Below are positions 16,597 through 26,849 of a stretch of 64,000 nucleotides of DNA, one piece after another; position 1 is the first letter of the stretch, and every line of letters begins with the position of its first letter. A model generated the notes under the pieces. The model was not told where the DNA came from and did no database searches. It saw nothing but the letters and a program-made list of their open reading frames with translations. Position numbers and translations under genes: made by a program. The stretch is taken from positions 124,001 through 188,000 of the forward strand of contig JALHSP010000043.1 of assembly GCA_022865305.1 (NCBI GenBank), written 5' to 3'. The stretch is from Bacteroidales bacterium. Its GTDB lineage: Bacteria > Bacteroidota > Bacteroidia > Bacteroidales > VadinHA17.

Positions 16597-18903
16597 CTAG
16601 TATACCCGGAGCGTAATTCTGGAAAGATTTTCATCGCGTGAGGAATTACCAACCATGATCTCAAATTCCCCGGGCTCAACAACATATTTCATATCAATAT
16701 TGTGAAAAGCCAGGTGATCAGGTTTTATCTCGAATGTAACACTCTTCGTCTCTTTTGGGTTCAGGGAAATCCGTTTAAATCCCTTAAGCTCTTTTACCGG
16801 GCGTGTTACAGAACTGACCTTATCACGAATGTACATCTGAACTATTTCTTCACCGGCCTTCTTACCTGTATTGGTTACATCTACCTTTACTTTAGTTGAA
16901 CTATTCAGTTTGATTTTCCCTTTTTCAAGACGAAGGTTGCTGAACCTGAACTGAGTGTAACTTAATCCAAATCCAAAGTAATATAAAGGCTTATTATCCT
17001 GCGAAAGATACTCGTTTATCTGGGCGCTTGGTTTAAAGTTGTAATACATAGGCAGTTGCCCGGCAGATTTCGGAACTGTTATTGTCAGTTTACCTGATGG
17101 GTTTACATCGCCGAAAATAATATCGGCAGCAGCTGTGCCGGTTTCCTGACCCATATACCATCCTTCAATTATTGCCGGAACATTCTTTTCGATATAATTT
17201 ATTGATAGAGGCCGGCCGTTCATCAGATATACAACAACAGGCTTTCCAAGTGTAATAATAGCCCTGACCAGTTCATCCTGCTGACCGAACAGATCAAGGG
17301 TCATATTATCACCGATATGGGTTTTTGCCCACGCTTCCCTGCAGAGATGTTCATTCTCACCAATTGCAAGAATAATAATTTCAGCTTTCCTGGCAACTTT
17401 TACGGCATCGTTTATCAGCCTGATATTCTCTTCCCGTGTCGGAAACTTGATTTCGTCGAGTTTCCAGTTAAAGAAAGGTATAGTGGCATTTGTTGTCAGC
17501 TTACATCCTTGTGCAAATAAAACTTCGGATTTTTTGCCAACTTTATTTTTTATTCCTTCAAACAGACTGATTTTCTGGTAAGGTTCACCGGCATAACCAC
17601 CAAAAAAGACATCTTTTGCACATGGCCCTATTACAGCAATTTTTTTGTATTTGTTTTTGGAGAGCGGAAGAAGGTTGTCATTTTTCAGAAGAACTATAGA
17701 TTCACGGGCTGCTTTCAGCGCAAGTTCACGTGATGAAGGATCCCGGCTTACCCGGACTGCGGTTTTAAGATCGACATAAGGGTTTTCGAAGAGTCCCAGG
17801 CGGAATTTCAGCTCGAGAATCTGTGAAACGGCCATATCAATATCGGTCAGTTTGATTTTCCCCTCCTTAAGGAGCTCAGGCAGGTATTTATAACAGTTTG
17901 CCTGTGGAAATTCGAACTGGACGCCACTGTTAAAAGCTGTTTTTGCTGCGTCTTTGATATCTTCGGCAACACAATGCTTATTAAAAAGCTGATCGACACC
18001 GTAATAATCGGAAACAACCATACCTTCAAATCCCCATTCCTTTCTCAAAATGTCCTTCAACAACCATTTGTTGGAGTGTGATGGTACGCCATCCACCTCA
18101 TTATATGATGGCATTACACTGGCCGGTTTGACATTATCAATGCACATCCTGAATGGAGGCATATGATAATCGCGGAGTACTCTTAATGAGTAATTTGCAG
18201 GACCCTGGTTTTGTCCTCCTTCAGACTGACCATGCCCTGTTAAATGCTTCAGTGTGGCAGCGACATGACCCGGAGCTATTGTTCCGTCGGAAGAACCCTG
18301 AAGTCCTCTCACGGCAGCGCAGCTGAGAATGCCATTCAGGTAAGGATCTTCCCCGTAAGTCTCCTCAACCCGTCCCCATCTTGGATCGCGGCATACATCA
18401 ATCACTGGAGTCAGTGCATGGTGAGTGCCCCTCGTGCGCATTTCTTTTGCGATTCTTCCGTAGACTTTCTCAAAGAGATCTGAATCCCATGAGCAGGCAA
18501 GACCTATTGCCTGCGGGAAGGCAGTCACATCGCGGCGCATCATCCCATGTTGTCCTTCATCAACAAATATGACCGGTATTCCCAAACGGGTTTTCTCTAC
18601 AAAATACTTCTGAATTTTATTTCGTTGATCTACAGTCTCTTTCAAGCCCCAAAAGGCAGGATGAATAGAATTCGCACCCTTTCCGAACGCAGCTTCCATC
18701 TTTTCCGGATCATTCAGGAATTCATCATTGTAATCTTCAATTCCTCCATTCCACAATCCCATCAGCTGGGCAACTTTTTCTTCAATTGTCATCCTTGAGA
18801 GCAGGTCTCTTACTCTTTTTGAAGCTGCCAGTTTAGGATTTTTATACAGTGGTTTATTCAAAGCGTTAATCTCTTTTTTCCCGATTCTGGTTTTTTTTGC
18901 CAT
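16597..18903 (-). CDS. Glycoside hydrolase family 3 (beta-glucosidase/beta-xylosidase), cytoplasmic
   Basis: This is a three-domain GH3 enzyme of 768 residues that removes terminal beta-linked sugars by a retaining mechanism. The barrel domain holds RVEETYGEDP and the nucleophile Asp in GMVVSDYYGV. The alpha/beta domain has the phosphate-like loop KKIAVIGPCAKD and the acid/base region EIIILAIGENEHLCREAW. A C-terminal fibronectin-III-like domain ends the chain (VKVDVTNTGKKAGEEIVQMYI). ATG 18903 (MAKKTRIGKK) is chosen because the longer in-frame start would overlap the upstream gene; it has AAGGA ahead. There is no signal peptide, unusual for this family in Bacteroidota. With the symporter gene 25 bp upstream, it probably cleaves intact imported glycosides inside the cell. 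Confidence 0.9.
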   Translation of the reverse strand: MAKKTRIGKKEINALNKPLYKNPKLAASKRVRDLLSRMTIEEKVAQLMGLWNGGIEDYNDEFLNDPEKMEAAFGKGANSIHPAFWGLKETVDQRNKIQKYFVEKTRLGIPVIFVDEGQHGMMRRDVTAFPQAIGLACSWDSDLFEKVYGRIAKEMRTRGTHHALTPVIDVCRDPRWGRVEETYGEDPYLNGILSCAAVRGLQGSSDGTIAPGHVAATLKHLTGHGQSEGGQNQGPANYSLRVLRDYHMPPFRMCIDNVKPASVMPSYNEVDGVPSHSNKWLLKDILRKEWGFEGMVVSDYYGVDQLFNKHCVAEDIKDAAKTAFNSGVQFEFPQANCYKYLPELLKEGKIKLTDIDMAVSQILELKFRLGLFENPYVDLKTAVRVSRDPSSRELALKAARESIVLLKNDNLLPLSKNKYKKIAVIGPCAKDVFFGGYAGEPYQKISLFEGIKNKVGKKSEVLFAQGCKLTTNATIPFFNWKLDEIKFPTREENIRLINDAVKVARKAEIIILAIGENEHLCREAWAKTHIGDNMTLDLFGQQDELVRAIITLGKPVVVYLMNGRPLSINYIEKNVPAIIEGWYMGQETGTAAADIIFGDVNPSGKLTITVPKSAGQLPMYYNFKPSAQINEYLSQDNKPLYYFGFGLSYTQFRFSNLRLEKGKIKLNSSTKVKVDVTNTGKKAGEEIVQMYIRDKVSSVTRPVKELKGFKRISLNPKETKSVTFEIKPDHLAFHNIDMKYVVEPGEFEIMVGNSSRDENLSRITLRVY

Positions 18904-18928
18904 AATTTCCTTTTTAATGATAAACTTT

Positions 18929-20374
18929 CTATTTCTGTGCATAAGATTTCCGGCGTTCAGCAAGTTCATCCTGCATCTTAAACTCAGTACTTTTATTGAT
19001 CCTGTAGAAGTAGAGGACAGCAATTCCTAAACCCATGAAAATTGCAGGATAAATACTTGTTGTAAGACGAATACCCATCAGAGCATGAGGAGTTTGCACT
19101 GCATTAGCCACATAACCATATATGCTGAGAAGTGAGCCAGCCAGGGCACCTCCGATTGCAAGACCGACCTTTAATCCGATGATAATGCCTGCAAATACTA
19201 TTGCAGTGGCGCGCCGGTTGTTCTTCCATTCCGAATAGTCTGCCACGTCGGCCATCATTGCCCATGGCAGCGGCATTGAAACGCCCCAGAAGAAATTAAA
19301 GAGAAGCTGCAGAAGAAGAGTTATCATTATTGCTCCGGGAGCAATAAATATGAAAAGAGCTGCTGTTATTACACTGAAAATAAGCGCTGTTTTAAACACA
19401 TCCCTTTTCCCGAAGCGTGCTGCAAGAGGTTTGGACAGAAATATTCCAAGTATTGCAGCAAGCTGACTAAAGATGTTTATGATACTGAAAGCATTGCCGG
19501 CGATGTCGGCACTCTGACCAATCAGACCGACCTTTTCAATTAACCCGAAGAGTCCATTATTCAGACCTTCAAGGAATGACAGCATGCTATGTTCATCGAG
19601 ATAATACTTGAAGAAATAGAGCAGGATGCTGTTCCTGATGGCAAGGAAGACAAACATCAGAACAAAAACCAGGAACATAATGACCCAGGGGCGGTTTTTT
19701 AAAAGGTCGGAGATATCCTGCTTCAGGGATGTTCTTTGCTGCGGATCAGGCTTTATTCTTTCCTTGGTTGTAAGGAATGTGATTATGAAGAATAATACTG
19801 CAAGGGCGCAGAAAATTCCCATCGTTATCTGGTAACCTTTTGCGCTGTCTCCCTGTCCGTAGTGATTCACCATCGGCAGGGCAAATCCCTGGATGGCAAT
19901 TGTAGCAAGTGTTACAAAAATGAAACGTACGGACGATAAGCTGGTACGTTCAACCATATCCCCGGTAATAACACCGCTCAGAGCAGCGTAGGGGATGTTA
20001 TTTGCTGAATAGACTGAAAGTAATAATATATAGGTAATATATGCATAAATTAATTTCCCTGACGGGCCGAAGTTGGGTGTGGTAAAGGCCAGGAAACCGA
20101 TTATCCCGAATGGCAAGGCTGTCCAAAGTATCCATGGCCGGAATTTACCCCAGCGTGTGTTGGTCCGGTCAGCAATCACACCCATTACTGGGTCAAATAT
20201 CGCGCCCCACAGTCGGGCAACCAGAAAGAGCCATCCTGCTGCAGCTGCCGAGATACCAAAGGAATCGGTATAAAAACTAAGCTGTAATAGCATGATGGTC
20301 TGGAAGATAAAATTAGCGGCACTGTCCCCAAGACTGAAGCCGACTTTTTCCCGCATTGATATTTTTTCTCCCAT
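18929..20374 (-). CDS. Glycoside-pentoside-hexuronide (GPH) family sugar:cation symporter
   Basis: This twelve-helix transporter of 481 residues has the GPH signature: GFSLGDSAANFIFQ at the N-terminus, WGAIFDPVMGVIADRTNTRWGKFRPW after helix 2 and 3 (shortened to its core here: DPVMGVIADRTNTRWGKFRP), and DVADYSEWKNNRRATAIVFA in the second half. MelB, XylP and LacS belong to the same group. It is the first gene of an operon with the GH3 enzyme, so the likely cargo is a beta-linked oligosaccharide or aryl-glycoside. The divergent spacer (20375-20579) towards the oxidoreductase is AT-rich and may carry both promoters. Substrate is inferred only. Confidence 0.9.
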   Translation of the reverse strand: MGEKISMREKVGFSLGDSAANFIFQTIMLLQLSFYTDSFGISAAAAGWLFLVARLWGAIFDPVMGVIADRTNTRWGKFRPWILWTALPFGIIGFLAFTTPNFGPSGKLIYAYITYILLLSVYSANNIPYAALSGVITGDMVERTSLSSVRFIFVTLATIAIQGFALPMVNHYGQGDSAKGYQITMGIFCALAVLFFIITFLTTKERIKPDPQQRTSLKQDISDLLKNRPWVIMFLVFVLMFVFLAIRNSILLYFFKYYLDEHSMLSFLEGLNNGLFGLIEKVGLIGQSADIAGNAFSIINIFSQLAAILGIFLSKPLAARFGKRDVFKTALIFSVITAALFIFIAPGAIMITLLLQLLFNFFWGVSMPLPWAMMADVADYSEWKNNRRATAIVFAGIIIGLKVGLAIGGALAGSLLSIYGYVANAVQTPHALMGIRLTTSIYPAIFMGLGIAVLYFYRINKSTEFKMQDELAERRKSYAQK

Positions 20375-20579
20375 ATCTGTTTTATTTGATCACTACTGGA
20401 TATAATTTGAATTACGAATTTAGGAAATTACATTCAGAATATAAATTAACTTTAGTACATAAATTTCATAAAAAATAGAACAAGTTCAATTTGTATTTTG
20501 ATGACAAATCTTGCAAATTGCAGAATAATTAAAATAACTTAATCCAAAATTCATAATTTCTAATTTTAATTAAGATACT

Positions 20580-21848
20580 ATGAAAAAAGTCAACATCGGC
20601 AGACGTGATTTTTTGAAAAAAACTACAAGTGCCACAATTGCCTTTACCATTATTCCACGCCATATTCTTGGTGGTCAGGGTTATACGGCTCCAAGCGACC
20701 AGCTAACAAAAGGTATTATCGGAGTCGGAGGAATGGGGAGAGGTCACATAGGTTATGAAGGAACACAGTTGCTTGCTGTTTGCGATGTTGACAAAAAACA
20801 TATGGATCAGGCGATAGCCCAGGCTGGTGGAAATATTACAGGGTATCATGATTTCAGGGATCTTATCGCCAGAGATGATATCGATATTGTTCATATCGCA
20901 ACACCGCCACATTGGCACGGAATAATAGCAAAAACTGCTGCTGAGGCCGGGAAAGACATCTGGTGCGAAAAACCAATGACACGGACAATAGGCGAGGGGA
21001 TAAAAGTTGTAGAAGCGGTCCAGAAATATGGAAGGATGTTTCGTCTAAACACCTGGTTCCGGTTTAAGGACCAGTTTTATGGTTTGGGTACTACTGTAAA
21101 ACCTCTTAAAAAACTTATTGACAGCGGAGTATTAGGCTGGCCCCTGAAAGTAACTGTTAGCGGTACCACAGGCTTCGACTGGAAATTCTACTGGACCGGA
21201 CTTTATAATCTAAAACCTGAGCCTGTTCCCGAAGAACTTGATTATGATTTCTGGCTAGGGCCTGCTCCTTATAAACCCTATAACCCGGAGAGAGTTCATT
21301 CCAAGTTCCGCGGATACTGGGATTATGATGGTGGCGGTCTTGGGGATATGGGACAGCACTATCTTGATCCGGTTCAGTACCTCCTGAGGAAAGATGATAC
21401 AGGACCTGTTTCAGTTGAAATAGATGCGCCACAGCAGCATTACGATGCAGTTGGTTCATGGCGCAGGATAACCTACACTTATGCCGATGGCTGTAAAATC
21501 ATCCTTGACGGAGAAAACCGTGACACAAATGCTGCGTATATCGAAGGACCTGATGGTAAATTATTCAAAGGTTTCAGATCAGATATAAGGGATATAGAAA
21601 AACTGGTTGATTCATTACCTGATCCGGAACCACAGATCACAACATTCACCGAATCTGTAAAAACCCGTAAAAAATTTGCACTTAACGAAGCTAACGGGCA
21701 CAGGTCGTGCTCTATTGTGAACCTTGGCATCGTTGCCCTGCGCCTTGGAAGAAATCTGAAATACGATCCTGTAAAACAACAATTTATTGATGATGAAGGT
21801 GCCAACAGGCTTATTAACCAGCCAATGCGTAACCCATGGAAAATCTGA
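20580..21848 (+). CDS. Tat-exported Gfo/Idh/MocA family oxidoreductase
   Basis: This NAD(P)-dependent sugar oxidoreductase of 422 residues starts with a twin-arginine export signal (GRRDFLKKTTSATIAFTIIP), so it is likely folded with its cofactor and sent to the periplasm. The Rossmann motif is IIGVGGMGRGHIGYEG, and the catalytic lysine block is WCEKPMTR. The C-terminal half has the family substrate block WDYDGGGLGDMGQHYLDP. It lies 29 bp ahead of the double DUF1080 protein. In Bacteroides, such pairs act in the 3-keto-glycoside pathway: oxidation of C3 of a glycoside, then cleavage by a DUF1080 protein. That role is inferred from family and gene order. Confidence 0.88.
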   Translation: MKKVNIGRRDFLKKTTSATIAFTIIPRHILGGQGYTAPSDQLTKGIIGVGGMGRGHIGYEGTQLLAVCDVDKKHMDQAIAQAGGNITGYHDFRDLIARDDIDIVHIATPPHWHGIIAKTAAEAGKDIWCEKPMTRTIGEGIKVVEAVQKYGRMFRLNTWFRFKDQFYGLGTTVKPLKKLIDSGVLGWPLKVTVSGTTGFDWKFYWTGLYNLKPEPVPEELDYDFWLGPAPYKPYNPERVHSKFRGYWDYDGGGLGDMGQHYLDPVQYLLRKDDTGPVSVEIDAPQQHYDAVGSWRRITYTYADGCKIILDGENRDTNAAYIEGPDGKLFKGFRSDIRDIEKLVDSLPDPEPQITTFTESVKTRKKFALNEANGHRSCSIVNLGIVALRLGRNLKYDPVKQQFIDDEGANRLINQPMRNPWKI

Positions 21849-21877
21849 TTAACGATTTAATTTGAAAATTTGAAAAT

Positions 21878-24800
21878 ATGAAAATGAATAAAATACTTCT
21901 TACTGGTTTGTCTCTCATTCTGTTCTCAGCATTATCATATTCGCAGGATAAAAGGACTCTTGAGACAAAAGTAGCTGATCTGCTTGCACAGCTTCCGGCT
22001 AACGATCTTCAATATACTGATAAACTGATGGGTGATATGCTGGCCCTCGGTGAAGAGGGGATTAAAAAGATCTGCAACCAGATTATCCCGGCAGGTACCG
22101 GTGATGATACAAGTTCAAGGTTTGCTGTTGAATCATTTTCCAGGTACCTGTCGCAGAAAGGAAAGGAAAACGAGAAAGCAATGTGGGAAAAGATTTGTAT
22201 TTCATATGCAACATCACAAAAGGATCACGGGGTGATAGATTTCTTTATTAAACAGTTGCAACTGGTAGGTAGCGAACAGACCTCTGAAGCTTTAAAAATG
22301 TATCTTTCAGATAAAGATAATTGCTCTGCAGCTATTTCGGCAATCACTGCTATAGGTGGCAAAACAGCCGAACAAATACTTGCCGTATCTCTTAAAAATA
22401 AAGAGCTTCCATGTGCTGCAGCGGTCATGAATGCCCTTGCTTCGATGAAATCGCAAGTGGCTGTAAATGAATATATTTACTGGGCTTCGGATGCAAGTGT
22501 CAATACCAAAGCTTCAGCATATAATGCCCTTGCACAGTCCGGCAGTCCGGATGCATATCCGGTACTGTTAAAAGCTGCTCAAGAATATTTATACCGCTGG
22601 GATCGAACCGGTGCAACTTCAGCATTGCTCAACTATGCCAGAAATGTAGCTCAGAATGGTGATGTTAAAACCATGGATAAGATATGCAAGCTTCTGATAA
22701 GCAAATGCAATAACAGTCTTACCTTTCAGAACAAAACAGCTGCACTGGAAACTTATGTAACTTTTCATGGAATTGATGCAATGCCTTATATAATGAAGGC
22801 AGCAGCACACTCTGACAAAAAATACAGGAATGCCGCAATAAGAATGTCTTTGTCACTTCAGGGAAATGAGGTAACTAAGAAATGGATAGACTATTTCCCG
22901 AAAGCGATTCCTGCTGCCAAACCAGAGATAATTAATATGTTAGGCATCCGCGGAGATGAGCAGGCTTTATTCCTGATATTTGCTTCTCTCCAAAACCAGG
23001 ATGTGGCAGTTCGTTCAGCCGCTGCTGAAGCTGTTGCTAAATTAAATGGTAAAAAAGCTGCACCGGCATTGATTGATTATATGATGAAATTCGAAAGCTC
23101 GTCTGACCAGGAAGCAGTAAAATCAGCTTTCAAAACGATTGCCGGGAATGATGAAATAGCTCTTCTCAAGCCGGTACTGAAGGAGGGTTCCTCCTCTGCA
23201 AAAAAGAGCGCTATTGAGCTTATGGCATGGAAAAAGGGACATGATTATTTTTCAGAAATTATACCTTTTGCCTCGTCTCCTGATGAACATGTTAAAACTG
23301 CTGCCTTTAAGGCGCTTTCCAGTCTTGCGGGAGAAGAAAACCAGGAAGAACTTATCAATTTATTATCAAAAACCGACAATGCCGGATATATAGCTGATGT
23401 ACAGGAAGCTCTTGCAGGTGCAGCAAACAAAGCAATGGATCCTGAAAAAAGATCATCAGTTATCCAGAAAGCTATGGATAGTAAAACCGGGAAGGAAAAG
23501 CTCATTCCTGTCCTTGCCAGAACAGGAGGGAGAGATGCTCTGGCTGCGGTATTGAAAGAGTTTGAAAATGGTAATTCCGAAATGAGGGAAATATGCTTTA
23601 AAACTCTTACTTCATGGACCGATTATTCTGCTTCATCTGCATTGTACGAGATATGCGCATCGGGGAATAAGACTTATGAAGCTTCTGCTTTTGAGGGTTA
23701 TGTAAGGCAGATAAGGTCTGCTATATTACCTGATGAACAGAAACTTCTTCTCTTAAGGAAGATTATGCCATTCGCGCTATCACCTGAACGTAAGAATGAA
23801 ATCCTGACCGAGGCAGGCAAACTTAAAACTTATCAGGCGCTCTTTTTCGTGGCAAAATATCTTGATAATCCTGAAACATCAGCAACTGCTGCTAAATCAG
23901 CCATGTATATTGCTCTTCCTTCAATTAATTCAAAAACCGGCATGTACGGAAATCTTGTAAGGGAAATATTAACAAAAGCTGTCCCAAAGCTTTCAGGACC
24001 GGAGAGTGAATATGATAAAGAGATGGTAAATAAATATTTAACTTCCATACCTCCTGATGAGGGATTTAAGCAAATGTTCAACGGGAAGGATCTTACCGGG
24101 TGGCAGGGTCTTGTTGAAAATCCGGTTGCACGGGCAAAAATGAAAAGGGATGAGCTCGAAAGGAAACAGGCTGAAGCAAATGCTAAAGTCCCGGCTAACT
24201 GGAGTGTAAAAGATGGTTGCATCTGGTTTAACGGCAGAGGAGATAATCTGTGCTCTGTTGTGGAATATGGTGATTTCGAAATGTTTGTTGACTGGAAAAT
24301 ATCTAAAGCCGGCGACAGTGGCATCTATCTGAGAGGATCACCGCAGGTTCAGATATGGGATACATCTAGGAAGGAAGTCGGAGCACAGGTAGGCTCAGGA
24401 GGTCTGTACAATAATCAGATAAATCCATCAAAGCCTTTAAAGGTTGCTGATAATCAGGTAGGTGAATGGAATACTTTCAGAATAATGATGGTTGGCGAAA
24501 AAGTTTCTGTCTGGCTTAATGGAGAGCTTGTGGTTGATAATGTTGCAATGGAGAATTACTGGGATCGCAAAATACCGATTTTCCCGAAAGGACCGATTGA
24601 ACTTCAGGCTCATGGTACTGATCTCGCTTTCAGAGATATATATGTAAGGGAAATCAATGAGAAGGATTATAATCTTACTCCGGAAGAAAAAGCAGAAGGA
24701 TTTGCAGCTCTTTTCAATGGAAGAAATCTCGATAACTGGATTGGCAATAAGGAATCTTATGTTGCAGAAGATGGCATGATTGTTATTAAGCCTGAACAGG

Positions 24801-25282
24801 GAAGCGGAGGAAACCTGTACACTGAAAAAGAGTATGCAGACTTTATATTCCGGCTCGAATTCTTATTGACGCCAGGAGCAAATAATGGACTGGGAATAAG
24901 GGCACCTCTTGAAGGTGATGCAGCTTATGTTGGCATGGAGCTTCAGATACTTGATAATACAGCGCCGGTATACGCAAACCTGGAACCTTACCAGTACCAT
25001 GGTTCAGTGTATGGTGTGATCCCTGCTAAAAGAGAATATCTCAAGCCTGTCGGCGATTGGAATTATGAGGAGGTATTTATAAAAGGAACGAAGATAAAGA
25101 TTACTTTAAACGGTACTGTAATTGTAGATGGTGATATTGCAGGTCCAAGAGATAATGGAACAATTGATAATAACGACCATCCGGGACTGAAGAACAAAAC
25201 CGGTCATATCGGTTTCCTTGGCCACGGATCTGTAGTTAAATTCCGTAATATCCGCATAAAAGACCTTTCAAAGGTAGAATAA
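21878..25282 (+). CDS. Exported HEAT-repeat protein with two DUF1080 (3-keto-glycoside hydrolase/lyase) domains
   Basis: This large protein (1134 residues) has three parts. A signal peptide (MKMNKILLTGLSLILFSALSYSQ) is followed by a helical region of HEAT-like repeats (about residues 30-710; one typical unit is VRSAAAEAVAKLNGKKAAPA). Two DUF1080 (PF06439) jelly-roll domains follow, at about 727-928 (MFNGKDLTGWQG to FRDIYVREI) and 940-1134 (LFNGRNLDNWIG to FRNIRIKDL). DUF1080 proteins have been shown to hydrolyse or eliminate 3-keto-glycosides. The upstream oxidoreductase would make such substrates. Single DUF1080 proteins of about 220-290 residues are usual; a tandem pair on a HEAT scaffold is larger. 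The HEAT part may bind a glycan or partner. Its single-copy role is not readable. Confidence 0.85.
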   Translation: MKMNKILLTGLSLILFSALSYSQDKRTLETKVADLLAQLPANDLQYTDKLMGDMLALGEEGIKKICNQIIPAGTGDDTSSRFAVESFSRYLSQKGKENEKAMWEKICISYATSQKDHGVIDFFIKQLQLVGSEQTSEALKMYLSDKDNCSAAISAITAIGGKTAEQILAVSLKNKELPCAAAVMNALASMKSQVAVNEYIYWASDASVNTKASAYNALAQSGSPDAYPVLLKAAQEYLYRWDRTGATSALLNYARNVAQNGDVKTMDKICKLLISKCNNSLTFQNKTAALETYVTFHGIDAMPYIMKAAAHSDKKYRNAAIRMSLSLQGNEVTKKWIDYFPKAIPAAKPEIINMLGIRGDEQALFLIFASLQNQDVAVRSAAAEAVAKLNGKKAAPALIDYMMKFESSSDQEAVKSAFKTIAGNDEIALLKPVLKEGSSSAKKSAIELMAWKKGHDYFSEIIPFASSPDEHVKTAAFKALSSLAGEENQEELINLLSKTDNAGYIADVQEALAGAANKAMDPEKRSSVIQKAMDSKTGKEKLIPVLARTGGRDALAAVLKEFENGNSEMREICFKTLTSWTDYSASSALYEICASGNKTYEASAFEGYVRQIRSAILPDEQKLLLLRKIMPFALSPERKNEILTEAGKLKTYQALFFVAKYLDNPETSATAAKSAMYIALPSINSKTGMYGNLVREILTKAVPKLSGPESEYDKEMVNKYLTSIPPDEGFKQMFNGKDLTGWQGLVENPVARAKMKRDELERKQAEANAKVPANWSVKDGCIWFNGRGDNLCSVVEYGDFEMFVDWKISKAGDSGIYLRGSPQVQIWDTSRKEVGAQVGSGGLYNNQINPSKPLKVADNQVGEWNTFRIMMVGEKVSVWLNGELVVDNVAMENYWDRKIPIFPKGPIELQAHGTDLAFRDIYVREINEKDYNLTPEEKAEGFAALFNGRNLDNWIGNKESYVAEDGMIVIKPEQGSGGNLYTEKEYADFIFRLEFLLTPGANNGLGIRAPLEGDAAYVGMELQILDNTAPVYANLEPYQYHGSVYGVIPAKREYLKPVGDWNYEEVFIKGTKIKITLNGTVIVDGDIAGPRDNGTIDNNDHPGLKNKTGHIGFLGHGSVVKFRNIRIKDLSKVE

Positions 25283-25328
25283 AGATTATTTTGAAAATAG
25301 TATAAACATTTTAAAATATAATATTCCT

Positions 25329-25369
25329 CCTTTGTGCTCTTTGAGATATCCGTACTAAGAACACAAAGG
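25329..25369. repeat. Inverted repeat in the leader of the GH29 gene
   Basis: CCTTTGTG (25329-25336) pairs with CACAAAGG (25362-25369); TCTT and AAGA inside extend the stem after one mismatch. It resembles CTCTGTG/CACAGAG repeats seen again near 37384 and may be a dispersed palindromic repeat or an attenuator. Confidence 0.4.
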
Positions 25370-25402
25370 ATTTTAGGTTGCTCATTTATCAAAATTTATA
25401 AG

Positions 25403-26848
25403 ATGAAAAATCTCTCAATCATTTTTCTTGCTTTATTTTTAAGTTATTCATGTACAGATGTCAAACCTCCGGAGCCATTTGGTCCTGTGCCATCTGAACG
25501 GCAGCTTGCATTGCATGAAATGGAGTATTACATGTTCGTCCATTTTACTGTTAATACTTTCACAGATAAGGAGTGGGGTTTTGGCGATGAAAAGGAATCA
25601 GTTTTTAATCCGGCAGAACTCGATTGCCGGCAATGGGCAAAAGTAGCAAAAGAGGCAGGGATGAAAGGAATAATAATTACTGCCAAACATCATGACGGTT
25701 TCTGTCTCTGGCCTTCAGATTATACAGAACATTCAGTTAAGAACTCTCCATGGAAAGACGGTAAAGGGGATGTATTGCGGGAACTTCGCCAGGCTTGCAA
25801 TGAATTTGGACTAAAAATGGGTGTATACCTTTCACCATGGGATCGTAACAGCGCTATTTATGGCACACCTGAATACCTTGAATATTATCGCAACCAGCTT
25901 AATGAACTACTTACAAATTACGGCGATATTTTTGAGGTATGGTTCGATGGCGCTAACGGAGGAGACGGGTACTATGGCGGAGCAAGGGAAACAAGACGGA
26001 TTGACAATAAAACTTATTATGACTGGCCTAACACCCATAAGATAGTCAGGGATTTACAGCCAATGGCCTGCATGTTCAGCGATGCCGGCCCGGATATCCG
26101 GTGGGTCGGAAATGAGAGAGGTATGGGGAGCCTTACCAACTGGTGCCTTCTTAAAAAGGATGAAATGTATCCGGGAGGAAATTTTGCAAGGATTCTTGGG
26201 GAAGGGCACGAAGACGGAAATTATTGGGTGCCTGCAGAGGTTGATGTTTCCATACGTCCCGGATGGTTCTATCACCAGAAGCAGGATTCTCTTGTAAGGT
26301 CGCCTGAGAACCTGATGGAGTTATATTATTCATCAGTAGGCAGAAACAGTAACCTTCTTCTGAACATTCCACCTGACAGCAGAGGTCTTCTGCATGAAAA
26401 TGATATGAAATCTCTTATGAAGTTCAGGGAATTAAGAGAGAATGAATTTGAAACCGATCTGGCGAACGGGAAAAAGGCTATTTCATCAAATGACAGAGGC
26501 AGAGACTACAAACCTTCAAATGTTTGCGATGGAAATCCTGTAACTTTCTGGGCAACACCCGATAATGTAACTGATGCACAGCTGATAATTAAACTGGAAG
26601 AAGAAACTGAAGTCAACAGAATTGTTATACAGGAATATATTAAACTCGGTCAGAGAGTGCAGGCGTTTAAGGTTGAAGCTCTTGTCGGAAAGGACTGGAT
26701 GCAGTTGATTGACGGTACCACAATCGGGTACAAAGTTATCAGGAAATTTCCTGTGATAAAAACCTCACAGATAAAACTGACAATCAGTAAAGCAAAGGAC
26801 TGCCCTGTGATTTCTAATATCGAATTATACCGGGCACCCGGGGAGTAA
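25403..26848 (+). CDS. GH29 alpha-L-fucosidase lipoprotein with C-terminal F5/8 (CBM32-like) domain
   Basis: This 481-residue enzyme should release alpha-linked L-fucose from glycans at the cell surface or in the periplasm. ATG 25403 gives a lipoprotein signal (MKNLSIIFLALFLSYSC); the upstream in-frame start would break it. The catalytic barrel spans about residues 35-340. The family nucleophile is D182 in EVWFDGANGG, and GIIITAKHHDGFCLWPS is a conserved substrate block. A discoidin/CBM32-like beta-sandwich follows (about 355-480, SNVCDGNPVTFWAT and FKVEALVGKDW). Neighbours (a 3-keto-glycoside type pair, KDPG aldolase) fit a glycan degradation region. Members of this subfamily also include galactosidase-like enzymes, so strict fucose specificity is not certain. 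Confidence 0.9.
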   Translation: MKNLSIIFLALFLSYSCTDVKPPEPFGPVPSERQLALHEMEYYMFVHFTVNTFTDKEWGFGDEKESVFNPAELDCRQWAKVAKEAGMKGIIITAKHHDGFCLWPSDYTEHSVKNSPWKDGKGDVLRELRQACNEFGLKMGVYLSPWDRNSAIYGTPEYLEYYRNQLNELLTNYGDIFEVWFDGANGGDGYYGGARETRRIDNKTYYDWPNTHKIVRDLQPMACMFSDAGPDIRWVGNERGMGSLTNWCLLKKDEMYPGGNFARILGEGHEDGNYWVPAEVDVSIRPGWFYHQKQDSLVRSPENLMELYYSSVGRNSNLLLNIPPDSRGLLHENDMKSLMKFRELRENEFETDLANGKKAISSNDRGRDYKPSNVCDGNPVTFWATPDNVTDAQLIIKLEEETEVNRIVIQEYIKLGQRVQAFKVEALVGKDWMQLIDGTTIGYKVIRKFPVIKTSQIKLTISKAKDCPVISNIELYRAPGE

Positions 26849-26849
26849 G

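Noticed and set aside
18904..19023. Longer N-terminus for the GH3 enzyme
   Set aside because: It would overlap the upstream symporter gene by about 95 bases and adds non-conserved residues; ATG 18903 has an AAGGA ahead of it.
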